64,000 nt of DNA. It comes from Tetraselmis striata (taxonomy: Eukaryota > Chlorophyta > Chlorodendrophyceae > Chlorodendrales > Chlorodendraceae). The notes below the pieces were generated by a model that saw nothing but the letters and a program-made list of their open reading frames with translations, had not been told where the DNA came from and did not search any database. Positions 1 to 12,900 of the stretch are shown here, in pieces. The DNA lies in assembly GCA_006384855.1 (NCBI GenBank), contig VCJN01002436.1, positions 186,001 to 250,000 on the forward strand, in the 5' to 3' direction. Both the position numbers and the translations under genes were made by a program. Position 1 is the stretch's first letter. Every line of letters begins with the position of its first letter.

Positions 1-100
1 TGGACGCGATAGTAAGGAGTACGTATTCCTTTATGGCTCCCTCATTGCTGCAAAATATCCTTCAAGTCTGCATTATAATTACCCAACACGCTACGCTACG

Positions 101-140
<40 letters not shown>

Positions 141-659
141 GCGACTACGGCCTGCTGTTCCTGGCATTATCTACCTGATATTCCCAATCGGTGCCGGTAC
201 CCCGTACCAGTGCAAATAAAAGTGATGATATACTGCTCTGAATACGGGTGCCAGTAGTAATCTTATCGGTGTGCACCGGCACACCGATGCATGCGACATT
301 CCTGTGCCGCTGTCTAATTTCAAACCATATGCGTGCATTTTTCTTTATATATGGGCGATACAAACTAAAACACCGTCCTTATCGCTATCCAAAATCGATT
401 CACAATAAGTGTAAGATGCATGTCTGTTTTCTTTCAAGAAAACCCGATTAAAAAAAAATCCATTACATTCTTCTCTTTTCTATTCCAATTGCCGAACTTC
501 TAATAGGCTTGTTAGTTTGCCGTACCAAATAATGACACTTTCAGATGAGCCCTGCCCTGCATCGGGTGTTCCCTTACCCTGCTCCTCTTATTGCCCCCCT
601 GGTCTCAACGTCTCCCCCTCCCCTCCCCCCCAAATCCTGTGGGCCGCCCTGCCGAGCAG
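1..659. other. Leader spacer or upstream intron, no gene recognised
   Basis: No coding exon can be supported here. The stretch is AT-richer than the exons and holds a (CAAT)n microsatellite near 101-140 and several GTACC-type motifs around 190-220. The first exons of the hydrolase at 660-4342 should lie upstream of 660, either here unrecognised or before the window starts. Confidence 0.5.
101..140. repeat. (CAAT)n microsatellite
   Basis: About ten uninterrupted copies of the tetranucleotide CAAT are read directly. No associated gene is visible. Confidence 0.9.
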
Positions 660-3600
660 GCTTTGTCTTGGTGGTCCCCACCGGCGTCAGCAGGTCCTGG
701 TCAGCGGTGCACTGCTGCGGCAAGGCGCTGCAGAGCAAGCTCGATGATGTGGACTTTCTCAAGGTGTGCGGCGGACCACTGCAGTAGCCTGACAGGATGG
801 GAAGCAGGCTGCAGGGAGGAATGTGTGTGTGTATGGGGGGGGGGGGGGGGGGGGGCGTCCGGCCACTGCACAGCGATGACTGCCACCTAAAGTACCACTC
901 CTGCCGCCTACCTCGGCCCACTTGCAGACCATCAAGCGGGTACTGCCGACGCTGCTCCGCAAGGTGCGAGAGGGGCCTGCACGCCAGGGCCGCCCCCTCC
1001 CCCTTTCCCAACCTGAGGTCGCAGATAGGGAAGGAAAGAGAGAAACCGGATGTGAAGCTGTGGGTGGCTCAGGAATTGGGTCTTTCTGCATTTCAATTGA
1101 GCGTGGAACGATACCCGGTGTCGTCTACCGGATGATTTGGATGCAGATCCGCGATTGATGTTGTGTCTGGTCTCTCCTACTTTTAGAATAGAAAGTCCGT
1201 CTTTTCTCTATTTGATGCTGATACACACCGCTCTTGCCTTATTGCCGTCTGTATGCCATCTTCTCGTCCCATTATCAACACTCAGTACCCATATTACCTC
1301 GGTCAGTACATGTGCACTCCGTTAAAGGTACTGTGGCCAATGGAATGAGCCGCGCGCCTCTGTCCCGCGGTTATTACATTGGCGCCCCGTTTTATATGTT
1401 AGTCAGCAGGGGCAGAGCCAGCCCACATGCGCCCTCTTCTCTTTTGTGTGCGCTTGCTTGGGCCTCTGACGACCCACCCTGCGCCATCCCAGGAGGCTGG
1501 GCATCAGCTGGCGGAGAGAGTGTCTAACGGGAAGGCGTACCTTGCCGGTGCGGCGCCTGCGCGATACCCCCATACCCCCCCCCCCCCCCCCCCCCTCCCG
1601 GGGTCCGCCCACCACCCACACCCACATAGACACCCCCTGCCCCTCCTCACCGCCTCCATTCCCTTGACAGCAGCCGCCTTGCCATCTAGACCGCGGGTGT
1701 GCACGTGCCTTCAAAGCATGACGCAGTGCAGCCCATGCAAGGCGTTTGTAGCGGTTTCCAGCATCCAGTCGGAGTGTGCGTACAGAGTTGTTGGCGTTGT
1801 CTGATCAATTGTGCGGCCGATGTGCGTTTCTACTCTACTAAGGGAGTGAAAAGCAGTGGCGTACAGGGAATCCAACTCAACTATAACGGCATGCGCGTGC
1901 ATCGGTCTCAACGCACTGGACTATCCTAGTAGACCAGGTCCTCCCCACGCCACCCTGCCAGCCATTGAGCCGGCCGGCCAGGTGCTCATCAGCCCGCCCT
2001 CCCGTCTGCCCACCCAGGCTGGTCCAACGGCGGCTACCTTGCGATGCAGACGGCCATCAAGTGGGGGCCCTCCCTCTTTGCGGCTGTGGCGCCCATCTCT
2101 GGTGATGCCCCCTGCCCCCGCTCTCCCCCGCACGCTCGCTTGCCCCCCTTCCCCGATTGTCGATGCCGCCCTGCATGTCCACAGCAATCAGGACACGAGC
2201 GTCCTCCGTGCCAGGACACACTACATCGGCGTCTATATACGTCGCATTTCTATGGGCAGGAAGGGTGTGGCTGTAAGCCCGTCTGGGGGAGGGCGGCTCT
2301 CCGCTTGCAGCCGCTAGTCGCGCCTCCCCACAAAGAGTTGCGCCCAGTGTGTACCCAGCCCTAGCCCCAATCCTAGACGTATTCATAAATCTGCCCCCCA
2401 GGTACCGACGCGGTAACAGGAACACTGCGGACATGGAGCTCCCTACCTGTCAGCAGAGGTCAATATAGACGAAACAATTGCGGAACCATGGCAAACCTTA
2501 CTACCCATAATCTGAATCTAATTGTTTCTGAATCAATTAGAATCAATTAGATTCAGAAACAATTCAAGAGCTTTAACAAGCGTGTCGGCCTATACCTGTA
2601 CTTAGCTCCAGCCCGAGTCCTGGCCCTCGCCCAACCTCTGCCTGAAGAGCGGGGCTCACGCCCCCCATCCCGTCCTTTTACCTTTCCCCCGCCCACCTGC
2701 AGGCTTCCAGGAGGACGGCTTCCAGGGCATGCGGAGCCCGGTGCCCATGCTGATGCACCATGCCGAGGTGCGCCGGGCCGCGAGCATGTCGTCCGCTGCT
2801 GTCGCCCCCGTGAAGCGCGCTCTGTTCAGCGAGCAATCCGTTGAAACCTTTGGGCTGGAATCCTGGCGGAATCCATCCGGGGAACGGTGTGTTTGTGGGA
2901 CGCCCGGGGCGTGATGCACACGTGAATTCCTTCGGACACCACCGAATGCCGCACCGCTGACCGATTGAGTTCTGTCAATAACGTGTCAGAACTCAATGGC
3001 CAGTCTATCGTGGGGCCTTTAACAGCCACTTTCACACCGCTTCTGTCCCAATACACACCACACCCTCCCGATAAAGCGTCCCTCAACCTTGCGTTAAGTG
3101 CGCAGCTCCGTATCTTTTCGGTGTGTAGTCGTATATGCGTCCGCAATGCCCCGAATTGCCTTAAACATGTATCCGTGCCGGAATCCCCCCCCCCCCCCCC
3201 CCCCCCCCCCCTGACAGGACGACCCACATGTGCGCTTCCGCGGCTGCTGCGCCCAAGACCCCGGCGAGCGCTGCTGCTGCAGCATTGCAGGGCCGTGCCA
3301 ATCCACGCCGGGGGTGCGCTGCTGCCTCCCCTAAAGCCCCCCCCCCCCCCCCCCCCCCCCCCTTCCCCGCCTACGTCTCCACTGCGCCCAGCCATCGCCG
3401 CTCAACGCGTCCACCCTGGAAACTGTGCTCCCCGCCCCACACTGCCGGGCACTGCCAGCCAGCGGCGATGTCAATCCTGGTTAGATGATACTGGGCTGGG
3501 TCGCCGCACGGGTGCTGTGGGGCGAGTTGGCATCACGCCGTGGGCAGCGGGGCAGCGGAACGGGTCGATGTCCGGTGTTCAGGAGACACGGTCGCCCTGT

Positions 3601-4342
3601 CTGCATTCCAAGCGTTCCCGGCAGCTTCATCTTCACTGCCATTGATGGGGGGCTCGCAAGACTCAGCGCCAGGCCTGATATGGATCGACGCGCGACCCTG
3701 GCAACGCCTCAACACGGGAAACGCCCGCGACTAGAGAGCCTCACAGGACACCTTGTCATTAATTCCTGCATTTCTGACTAAATCTACATATACCAATCAA
3801 TCACTTGCCGGATCCATGCGCATTGATCCACTACGCAGTGAGTATGCGGACGACACACGGTTTGGGACTCTTGGGGTCGGTTACCGGACCTGCTTTGATT
3901 TCGTCACATGGTCGTGGTGATGGCGCCTGAATATGGGCCGGGAAAAGCGGCCACTTGCTCATCGCGAGTGTGCTAGTGCGCGAGTCGGCACCTCTGCTTT
4001 GCTCCATAGTAGCGACGCCATTGCTGTGTGTGGCATTTGTATGTGAACACTCGGGAGTGCGATGTTACTGACCGGCCGACGCGCCCCCTCCACCGCCAGA
4101 TATTTGAGCGCTGGGCGCTGGACGTCAACCAGTGCAGCGGCACCACCGGCGACCTCCAGATGACCAGCAGCTCGCACAGCCCCATGAACGCGGACTGCCA
4201 CACCGCGCTCGGGTGCCGCGCCAACACCACGCTGTGCGTGCACCGCGGCGGCGGGCACCTCGGCCTGTATTCCGGCCGCCCCGCCATGGTGGCCAGCATC
4301 GTGGACTTCTTCACCGGCCTCAACAATGGCAGTGGATCTTAG
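660..4342 (+). CDS. PHB depolymerase/feruloyl esterase-like alpha/beta hydrolase, 5' partial
   Basis: Seven exons join in phase: 660-763, 928-963, 1493-1547, 2018-2101, 2703-2767, 3218-3313 and 4100-4342 (TAG at 4340). The first shows GFVLVVPTG, a Cys-Cys-Gly and DDVDFL, a trio typical of the LpqC/PHB-depolymerase family before the nucleophile. Exons 3 and 4 meet at a split glycine to give GWSNGGYLA, the G-x-S-x-G nucleophile elbow. Exon 5 carries SPVPMLMHHAE, and exon 6 starts DDPHV, matching the strand and Asp loop that supply the acid. The last exon has RGGGHLGLY, a good candidate for the catalytic His, among several Cys that may pair. Known family members hydrolyse polyester or feruloyl/acetyl esters, often outside the cell; the substrate here is unknown. 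The N-terminal oxyanion HG motif and start codon were not found. The join from exon 6 to 7 is the least certain; an extra exon may be missed. Confidence 0.82.
2521..2563. repeat. Inverted repeat (hairpin) in an intron
   Basis: Arms of 14 bases (ATTGTTTCTGAATC at 2521-2534 and its exact complement at 2550-2563) flank a 15-base AT-rich centre that itself repeats AATCAATTAG. It lies in the intron between hydrolase exons 4 and 5. It could be a tiny foldback element; no function is evident. Confidence 0.75.
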
Positions 4343-5084
4343 TTTAACCTGTACTTGTTGTTCGGCATGCTGATGATGACAATCGACACGAGGCCAGCAA
4401 AAAAGCAGGTCATTCGTGGCATGTACGTGCCACATCAGCGTTGTTATTACTACCACATTGATGACGACTACTATTGTACCAGGTTTTGGTGGAGGCTTCC
4501 ATAATTTATTCACCGCGAGCATACATTGTATTCCAGGGGCAAGGGGGCCTGGCCGCCTGAAGAGGGGGGGGGGGGGGGTAATTATTTTGAACTGTATATC
4601 CCAGCACATTATGCATTGTGAAGGACCCATGAAGTGGCACTGAAGCAATTGCTTCTTCGGCCCGCAACGCCGGCACGCGCGGAGCCGGCGGATGAGGAGG
4701 CTCAGATGTCTGTCTGGATGCTTTTTGTTTGAGGTAGGATACTTTGATAATTTCGCCGAGTGCATATATAGTATGATTACTACATGTGCAACAAGTGACA
4801 CAGAAAGTCAAGAATCGTCCATATTTATTATGGTAAGATGGAGCTTATGGTCCATACAAGAGCGGGCACGACAAGCAATCCAAGGACAACGAAAATAAAC
4901 GCATATAACAAGAGAACCCAGCCGCCGCCAATCAGTGGAGGTCATCCAGCCGGAAGAACACACTGCACCCCCCCCCCCCCCTCTTATTATGATTATTGCA
5001 TGTGATTATTCCATTGATAGGTAATCCTTAGTGAATTTTTTTGGGGGACCCCTCGCTCTGCATGATGTTTTTTTGTTTTTTTTT

Positions 5085-5218
5085 TCGCCCCCGGGACGAC
5101 TGGCACCAGCGAAATCCTTGCAGCGTCTCTACGACGGCCGTTATTTAGGCAGCAATCCAGCTACGGAAAGCGCTGGGTAGGCGACGCTCCTTTATAGTCA
5201 TCAGGCAAATTGCATGCT
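5085..5218 (-). repeat. Dispersed repeat A, partial reverse copy
   Basis: The reverse complement contains the family landmarks GCAATTTGCCTGATGACTAT, a GGAGCGTCGCCTACC segment, the CGTCGTAGAGACGCTGCAAGG core and a C/G-rich end with GGGGGCG. Fuller copies are at 8951-9140, 16679-18018 and 29856-35667. Confidence 0.8.
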
Positions 5219-5456
5219 ATCTGCGGCAGCAAGCCAGGGTTCAAGCGTTATGGATGGGGTTTTTTACTACTTTGCACGGAAAGTACTTGGAAAGAAAAAA
5301 ATGTTCCAGCGCGTAATATAGCTGTACAGATACTTATTCTGGAGTACAGGTAGTTGTCGGTAGGTACAGGTATAATAAGGCTCCTGAATCATTAATTACT
5401 CGCTACAGGGTAGTCAGGCAGCAGGTCGCGCGCGGCGACCCTACGGCTTTTTCCTT

Positions 5457-5506
5457 CCCCAGTACGTTCCGTGCATTCTCTTGACGCTCTCCCTGTCACC
5501 AAAAAG
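5457..5506 (-). promoter_or_regulatory. 50-bp segment shared upstream of NOP2 and RCHY1
   Basis: The reverse complement begins CTTTTTGGTGACAGGGAGAG and matches 23597-23646 with about five differences. It lies 194-243 bases before the NOP2 start codon, while the other copy is about 310-360 bases before the RCHY1 start. It may be a mobile-element scrap or a shared upstream element; the sequence alone cannot decide. Confidence 0.4.
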
Positions 5507-5699
5507 ATTACCCTACGGCGGCCGCCGCCATCTCGCCCGCCGTCGGCGCCGCCGACACACTTTCGACGTTCCCGTAGTAGGCCGACACCTCTCGGCGCCG
5601 GACCAGAGCGGAAGCAACTAGCCTCCTGCACGTGCACGTCGCCAGTATCCCAAGCCCGCCCTTCGCTTCGGGGCTTTGTGGGGTTCGAACGCCGCAGCG

Positions 5700-6880
5700 A
5701 TGGCGAAGTCCTCGGCCGCCAAGGCCGGCGCCGGCAAGCGCGAGGTGCGGTCCAACGGCGCGGCGAAAGCCAAGGCGCCGGTGGGCAAGGGCAGCGTCGC
5801 GAAGAAGGGCGGTAGGGGCGGCGCAATGAAGGGGTTCTCCGACGACAACAAGAAATGGCTCAAACCCAAGCGCGTCGAAGACGCGCAGGTGAGATGGCGC
5901 CTGCCCTCGCCCCATCGGTCTTTTTTCCGGCGCTGTATGGCGGCGCATCGACAGGGCCGCTGTATAAAGTAAATCAGTGAATGATTGAATGCACATAGCG
6001 GTATGGGAGGCAGAGACGGAGGGGGTGCAGGCGGGGGCCGAGCCAGCGTGCGTGATGACAACCATTTGATACCATCAATGAGTCCTCTTCCCACCGGGGG
6101 AGGGCGGTGAACATTGCTTCAGGTTGTGGTTTCACTGATGCGCGCGGCTCCGGCGGCCAAATGTTGGCCCGGGCGAGCGGCCTCGCCTGCCCGTGCTGCA
6201 GTTTGAGCGTTGTCAGCTGTGACATCCCTAGCTTCTGGGGCAGTATGCGCCGGGGTGGCCGCGCGTGATGACAACCATTTGATACCATCAATGAGTCCTC
6301 TCCCCATCGGGGGTGGGACGCTGAACATTGCTACAGGTTGTGGTTTCCCTGACGCGCCACCCGCATGTGGAGTGCCACCGGCGTGTGATAATATGTTCAT
6401 GTACGGTATGTGGTGGTGTTGGTGGTGGTGTGTGTGTTGAAGGCGCGGGGTAGGGGGGGGGGGGGGGGGGGGGTCATGAGTCCAGGGCGCCGCCGCAAGG
6501 GATGACAACCATTTGATACCATCAATGAGTCCTCACCGCATGGTGAGGGCGGTGAACATTGCTTCAGGTTGTGGTTTCACTGATGCGCGCAGCCCCTCAG
6601 CCCAGCACGCGCATCTGCGGCATTCGTGTGTGTGTGTGTGTGTGTGCATGTTACTGCTCTGGTGGGGTAGCTTGCGGGGAAGGATGATGGGTGTTGGGGG
6701 GGGGGGGGGGGGGGGGGGGTGTTATGGGTCCAGGGCCGCCGCCGCAAGGGATGACAACCATTTGATACCATCAATGAGTCCTCTCCCCATGGGGGGAGGG
6801 CGGTGAACATTGCTTCAGGTTGTGGTTTCACTGATGCGCGGCAGCCCCTCAGCCCAGCACACGCATCTAGGAGCATGCGC

Positions 6881-6930
<50 letters not shown>

Positions 6931-9900
6931 ATGTTCCCGGTCTGGTGGGCTGCCTTTGCATGTGTGTGTTTGGGGGGGGTGTTATGGGTCCAGGGCCGCC
7001 GCCGCAAGGGATGACAACCATTTGATACCATCAATGAGTCCTCTCCCCATGGGGGGAGGGCGGTGAACATTGCTTCAGGTTGTGGTTTCACTGATGCGCG
7101 GCAGCCGATTGAACGTGAGCTCCGCCGGCGGTGCGTGTGGCTGCCAGCATGCGGGCTCTCAAGCTGCCCTCCCCTCCCTCAACCCTCCCACTCTCCTGGG
7201 TCTTCTGCGTGGTGACCCTCTGCAGGAGTCGGAGGAAGAGTCTGACGAGGCGCCGGCGGCTGGCCTGGAGCCGGCGGGCGCGGAGTTCGAGGACATGCCC
7301 GACGCCAGCGACTCCGACATCATGGAGGACGAGTTTGAGGACGACAGCGACGACGGCGAGGAGGAGGAGGAAGAGGAAGAGGAGGAGAAGAAGGGGGCAG
7401 GTGGGGCGCGCGCTGATGCACCGCTGGCTGGCGCTGCGTGATGATGCCCCTCCAGTCATCGTCTCCCATTGTGGTCCCCTCCCCCCAGGATCATCTCCCC
7501 CCACACACTACCGACCCTTCCATACCTCCGCCTCTGACCCCTTCACACCCGCCTCATCGACCTCCTCCTCGGGAAGGCCACTGTGAGGCGGGCGGCTCCG
7601 CTGAGCGCCACCCGGTTCCGTGCGCCCTTTCGTTCTGCAGCCTCCGCGTCGAAGCAGCTCTTCAGCGACGAGGAGGAGGACGAAGACGAGGAGGATGAGG
7701 ACGACGAGGATGGGGGCGATGAGGAGGATGAGGAGGGGGGCACCAGTGCGGAGGAGGAGAGCAGCGGCGAGGAGGAGGAGGAGGAGGAGGAGCTGCTGGA
7801 CGTACGCGCTGCCCGCCTGCCCTAAGACCATCCCTCAAAGGGACACGGACATTCCGACTCGCCGCTGCGAAACAGTTGATTCTGTTTGGGCGCCGCGGAC
7901 CCAGTTGCGTGTCGTGGCGGGAGCCTGACCGAGTATCCGGGGCGCAGGTGGAGCGCAAGGCGGCGGCGCTGGACGCGGAGGCGGCGGCGGCGGAGGAGGA
8001 CGCGGACGCGGAGACGCGCGCGATGGCGGACATGGACGTGAACCTCGTGGAGGAGGACTACCTCACCACCGACATGGGCGAGGCGGACGGCACCGACCTG
8101 CCGATGGTGCTGCGCCGCATCAAGGAGGCGAGCCCTCCCCCCCCCCCCCTGCGGGAGCTAGGTGCCCTAGGTTTTGAAGGGCTGTGAATCTAGGGTCTGG
8201 GAAGGTGTACGCATTGCAGTCTTCTGCTAAAGCAATGAAAACTACGGCCTAGCTTCACTCAACGCTGCTCATGGCACACCGTCTATGTATCTCAAGGCAG
8301 TAGTCGGCCGATCTGAAAGGCATTCTGACAGGCATTGGGGTTTCGCTGATCAAGGGTTTGGTCCTAAACGCTAGGGTTTCTCCAAATGTAGGCGTCTTTG
8401 TAGTTTTAGTCCAAGCCGCCCCTAAACCCAAGTGACAACCGAAACCCTTACACCCTGACTTTGAACCCTATAAGAAGGCTCTTCGAGAAGTTTAGGGTGT
8501 TGGTTGGGGTTTCATAGTGTCATTCAAACTCCCGAAAGTCCAGAGACAAAGTAGGCCCTACCCCAACCCCCCCTGCTTTCTGTTTGCGGATGCGCATCCA
8601 GCGGGCCGGGCTGAAAGGGAAACACGAGCCCCCCCCCCCCCCCCCCCCCCCCGGGCCGCCGCTGTGCCCCTCGTCCGTCCATCCCGGCGCACCACGGCGG
8701 CCGGCTGACGGCCCACCGGCGCCGCGCAGGTGGTGCGCCTGCTGGACAACTTCAAACGGCTGGACAGCCCCACGCGGAGCCGCGCGGAGTACGTCAGCCA
8801 GCTCAAGGTGCGCGCACCCCTCTCTCGCCGCGTCCATGGGGTCGCCGCAACACACCGCCGGCATCGCACGCTCGGTGCGGCCCACCCACACCGGTCTCGC
8901 AGTATGTCGCTGATGGCATGGCGCGGGCGCGGGTGTCGATGGCGGCGACATTGTGACTGGCCTTCAATTAGTCTTGCGGAATGCTTCGGCAATTTGCTTG
9001 ATGACTATAACGGAGGGTCGCCTACCTATACGGCTTTCCGAAACTGGATCGCTGCCAAACCGGCCGTCGTAGAGACGCTGCAAGGGCTTCCCTGTGGTCG
9101 CCAGTCCTGTCCCGGGGGCCGTAAGAAAAACGAAAGGCAATGATATGTATTGGGAGACCTCTGATATACCGATCACCGAACACTCCGGTGTGATAGATAG
9201 GGTTTGACAGGGTTTCAGCCCCCCGCCCCGCCCGGCCTCAAGAAACCCTCAGAGACACGCGGCAACCATGTCCGCTGCATCTAACACATTGAGGCCAACA
9301 TGATATATTACTAAGGCGGGAAGTCTTCAGCGAATAAGAGATGCAAAGGACCACTGGATGCTGCTACTGTTGTCGTTGGTATCTCGCTGACCCCCCTGGT
9401 GCTGTCCCCACCCGCCTCCCCCTCTCTTCCCATCCGATCCTCTAGTTGGACCTTCAGACATACTTTGGGTACAACGAGTTCCTGGTGACCAAGTTCCTGG
9501 AGATGTTTTCGCCCGCGGAGGCGGTGGAGCTGATGGAGGCCAACGAGGCGAGCCCCCTCCCTGCCCCCTTTTCACTCTCCGTTTACCAGTAGGTGCATAT
9601 GCCTAGGCCTATGTACATATATGCACATACAGATATACCTATATCTATACCTATACGTATATCTATATGTAGATGTGGATGTGGATTTATTATATTCGTA
9701 TGTATGTATGTATAATAGGTATATCTATATGTATGGTGTGTATGTGTTTATGTATATGGATATATATATGCCTATGCATATGTATACGTATGTGTATACC
9801 TAGATGTACACCTAGATGTAGATGTAGGGTTATGACATGTAGGTGTATAAGTAGATGTAACATTATATGCTTATGTAGTGGTAGATGTAGATGTAGACGG

Positions 9901-12900
9901 CATGTATCTGTATCTGTACATATGGCATCACCCGTGCATACACATATAATACATGTACTACATGTTTGCCAACTGAGTAGTGCCAGGCTCTGCCGCAAGA
10001 GTATAGCCGGTACCTTGATGGCGCCGGTCTCGACGCGCGCCTGCCTCACCCTCCGGCGCTGAGTGTGCCCGCCCCCGTCGCCCCTGCAGAAGCAACGCCC
10101 GATCACGCTGCGGACCAACACGCTCAAGACGCGGCGGCGCGAGCTGGCGGCCACGCTCATCAACCGCGGCGTCAACCTCGACCCCATCGGCCAGTGGTCC
10201 AAGGTGGCCCCCTTCCCCCCCCCCCCCCCCCCCCGGATGGGAAGCAAAGCCTTTCCACACCCAAACGACAGACTAAACCCATAGCGATGACAGAGGCACC
10301 GCCGGATAGTACATGCTGCCTGGTTTAGCGTCTGGTTTATGTATGTATGTGTGAGTATATATACATTTGACTATAATGTATCCTTGTATCTACATATGTA
10401 CATTAATATGTAAATACATGTATATACATATGTACATTAATAAATGAATATGTATATGATATGTAATATATGATTAATATGTATACATGGGTCGAGGGCC
10501 GGAAAACCCCAAATAAAGCCTGGTTGAATCCACAGAATCATTAGTTCATGTCCGGACGCCACTCCCCCCCCCCCCCCCCCTCCACGCTGACGACTGACCC
10601 GGTGTGTGTTTGCTGCATGTGTGCCGCCAGGTGGGCTTGGTGGTGTACGACAGCTCCGTCCCCGTGGGCGCCACCCCCGAGTACATGGCCGGCCACTACA
10701 TGCTGCAGGTGCCGCGGCCCGCGATGCTGATGCTGATATCGCAGACGCGGCATCCACGCCAACAGAGCCGCCGCCGCCGTGTCACATTCCCCTTGCGAAT
10801 CGCTCCACCCTGGGCCTTCTCCTGTAATACCACCGTCACCGTGCTTTGGGTTCGGTATTTGTCATTGTTTTATCCCTCCTCCCCCCCCCCCCCCCCTAGC
10901 CAACTGCATGTATGTATGTATGTAGATGGAAATGCACCAGAGCGAACCACAAAGAACCGCTCGGGTATCCGACTCGATGTTTCCCAATGGTTTGTTACGC
11001 GTTGGCACTTGCAAACCCAATTAAATGGCACATCAGTAAATTGCTCCTTGGCTGTCACTGATTCCCCTATGTCACCGCCAGCCCCAGTCACCATTGACCC
11101 GCATACTCAGTCATCATAGCTCCTCCTCCGCCTCCCCCCTGCCAGCTCACCCCCGTCCTGACACCCACTCCCCCCCAATAGGGCGCGAGCTCCTTCCTGC
11201 CCTGCATGGCCCTCGCGCCGCAGACGGGTGAGACGATCGTAGACGTGGCGGCGGCGCCGGGAGGCAAGACCACCTACCTCGCCGCGCTGATGCAGAACAC
11301 GGGTTCGCCGCCCCCCTCCCCCCCCCCCCCCCTTGCCCCCACTTCCCCCTCCTTCCTGTCTGACTCGCCGCCACGGCCCGGGCGCTGATGCCCGCGGCGG
11401 TGCCGGCGCCGGCAGGCACGCTCATCGCCAACGAGCTCAACCCCAAGCGGCTGAAGAGCGTGCACGCCAACATCCAGCGCATGGGCGCCACCAACACCAT
11501 CATCTGCAACTACGACGGCCGCGAGCTGCCCAAGGTGCGGAGACTGCCTCAGCTGGGCCGCTGAACATCGCGCGTTAGCACCCCCCCCCCCCCCCCCCCC
11601 CTCTCTGGGGCCGACGAGAGGTAAACTGCACTCACCTACAACTCTAATGGAATGAATACACAATGCACATGCAGCCCGCCATGTTGCTCGTGGGGCCACG
11701 TACGGCTTGCAGCCCTGCGTGAGTACCGCCATTAGTAAATGGTAGCCCCCGTGCCGCTGGCCCACTCGCTGCCCCGTGCCTGTACATGAACGGCCAGGAC
11801 GTTAGTTACGGCGACAGTATCTACGCATGCTGGGGTGGGGTTGTTGTGGGGGGGGGGGGGGGGGGGGGGAGCATACGCCCTCCCTTACGTGCCACCCCAC
11901 AATTATTTTCTCGGACTGGCACAAATCACTCGCACATATCACGGAGTCTTTGATGACTCCATGGTGCAAACCAAGTCGTCGTTGTCGCGTAACCCGCGAC
12001 GAGTCCAATTAAACGGCACCGTAAAAGTCCCGTCTGGCCGTGTTGGCAGCGTATCCTCCCCCAACCAGCTCCGTCCCCGTCGAAAAGGCACGTGGTAGCT
12101 ACCCCCCCCCCCCCCCCCCGCGCGGGCGAGTAGCCTCCCCCAGTAGTCGGCCCGGCCACCGCATATTGGCTTGCAGTCGGAAGGCGTTTGCGTTTTGTCG
12201 GGCGGTTTCGTGAAAGGCTCGGCCCGACCTGTGCGCCGCTTCTGAGGAGAGGCGGCACGCTTCTGAGGGTGCACCGCGCTCCTGCTCGGTGTCCGCAGGT
12301 GGTGGGGGAGTGCTCGTGCGACCGCGTGCTGCTGGACGCGCCCTGCTCCGGCACGGGTGTCATCGCGAAGGACGCGTCGGTCAAGGTGCCCCCCCCCCCC
12401 CCCCCCCCCCCCCTCAAGGCCCATGTGGCAACGACTGGCCTAGCAGGGACGCCTCTCAGCGGCTTCTGGTTTGAATCAACGGCTCGAAGGGGGCCTCATT
12501 CCTGACTCCCTTTACGCAGATGAAAAGTGAGATGAGTACTGAGTCGTAGCTGAACAGGTGGGCGACTCTTGAGGTACACGGTCCAACCTGATGACGCAGT
12601 TTACTGAATGGCGCGCTAATAGACCCTTAATTCGACCTTTCATATACCCTAATAAACCGTCAATTCACGAAACATTCGGGGGGTATTCGGGGGGCAACGC
12701 CACGTTACAGTCCAGTGTAAAGCAGAGTTTGGCTTGAGAGCACAACTTGAGCACGCCAATCCCTTGTCCTCTCGGTTGAGCGGTCGTCTCGTACGCGAGA
12801 GGTCCCTGGTTCGATTCCTGGTTTTTCGGCAATATCGGCCCGGCGTGTCCCGGGTTTACCCGGTTGATGCATTAGCCCTTCGGGGTTCGAATGAGGCGAT

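Larger units (their letters stand above)
4343..5699. other. Intergenic spacer upstream of NOP2
   Basis: No gene is seen. The spacer holds a G tract near 4566-4579, a C tract near 4969-4982, a reverse-orientation copy of the dispersed repeat at about 5085-5218, and a 50-bp segment (5457-5506) that recurs upstream of the RCHY1 gene. The NOP2 promoter should be in the last few hundred bases; no convincing TATA box was found. Confidence 0.6.

Noticed and set aside
545..659. Extension of the first hydrolase exon upstream to the ATG at 545
   Set aside because: The encoded proline-rich peptide does not resemble the hydrolase N-terminus, and a good acceptor lies at 658-659.
5676..5699. Start of NOP2 at 5676
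   Set aside because: That codon is TTG. The first ATG in frame is at 5700 with a favourable context.
12761..12832. A functional tRNA gene
   Set aside because: The B-box is perfect but the acceptor stem does not pair and the T stem has a mismatch, so it was kept only as a tRNA-like remnant.
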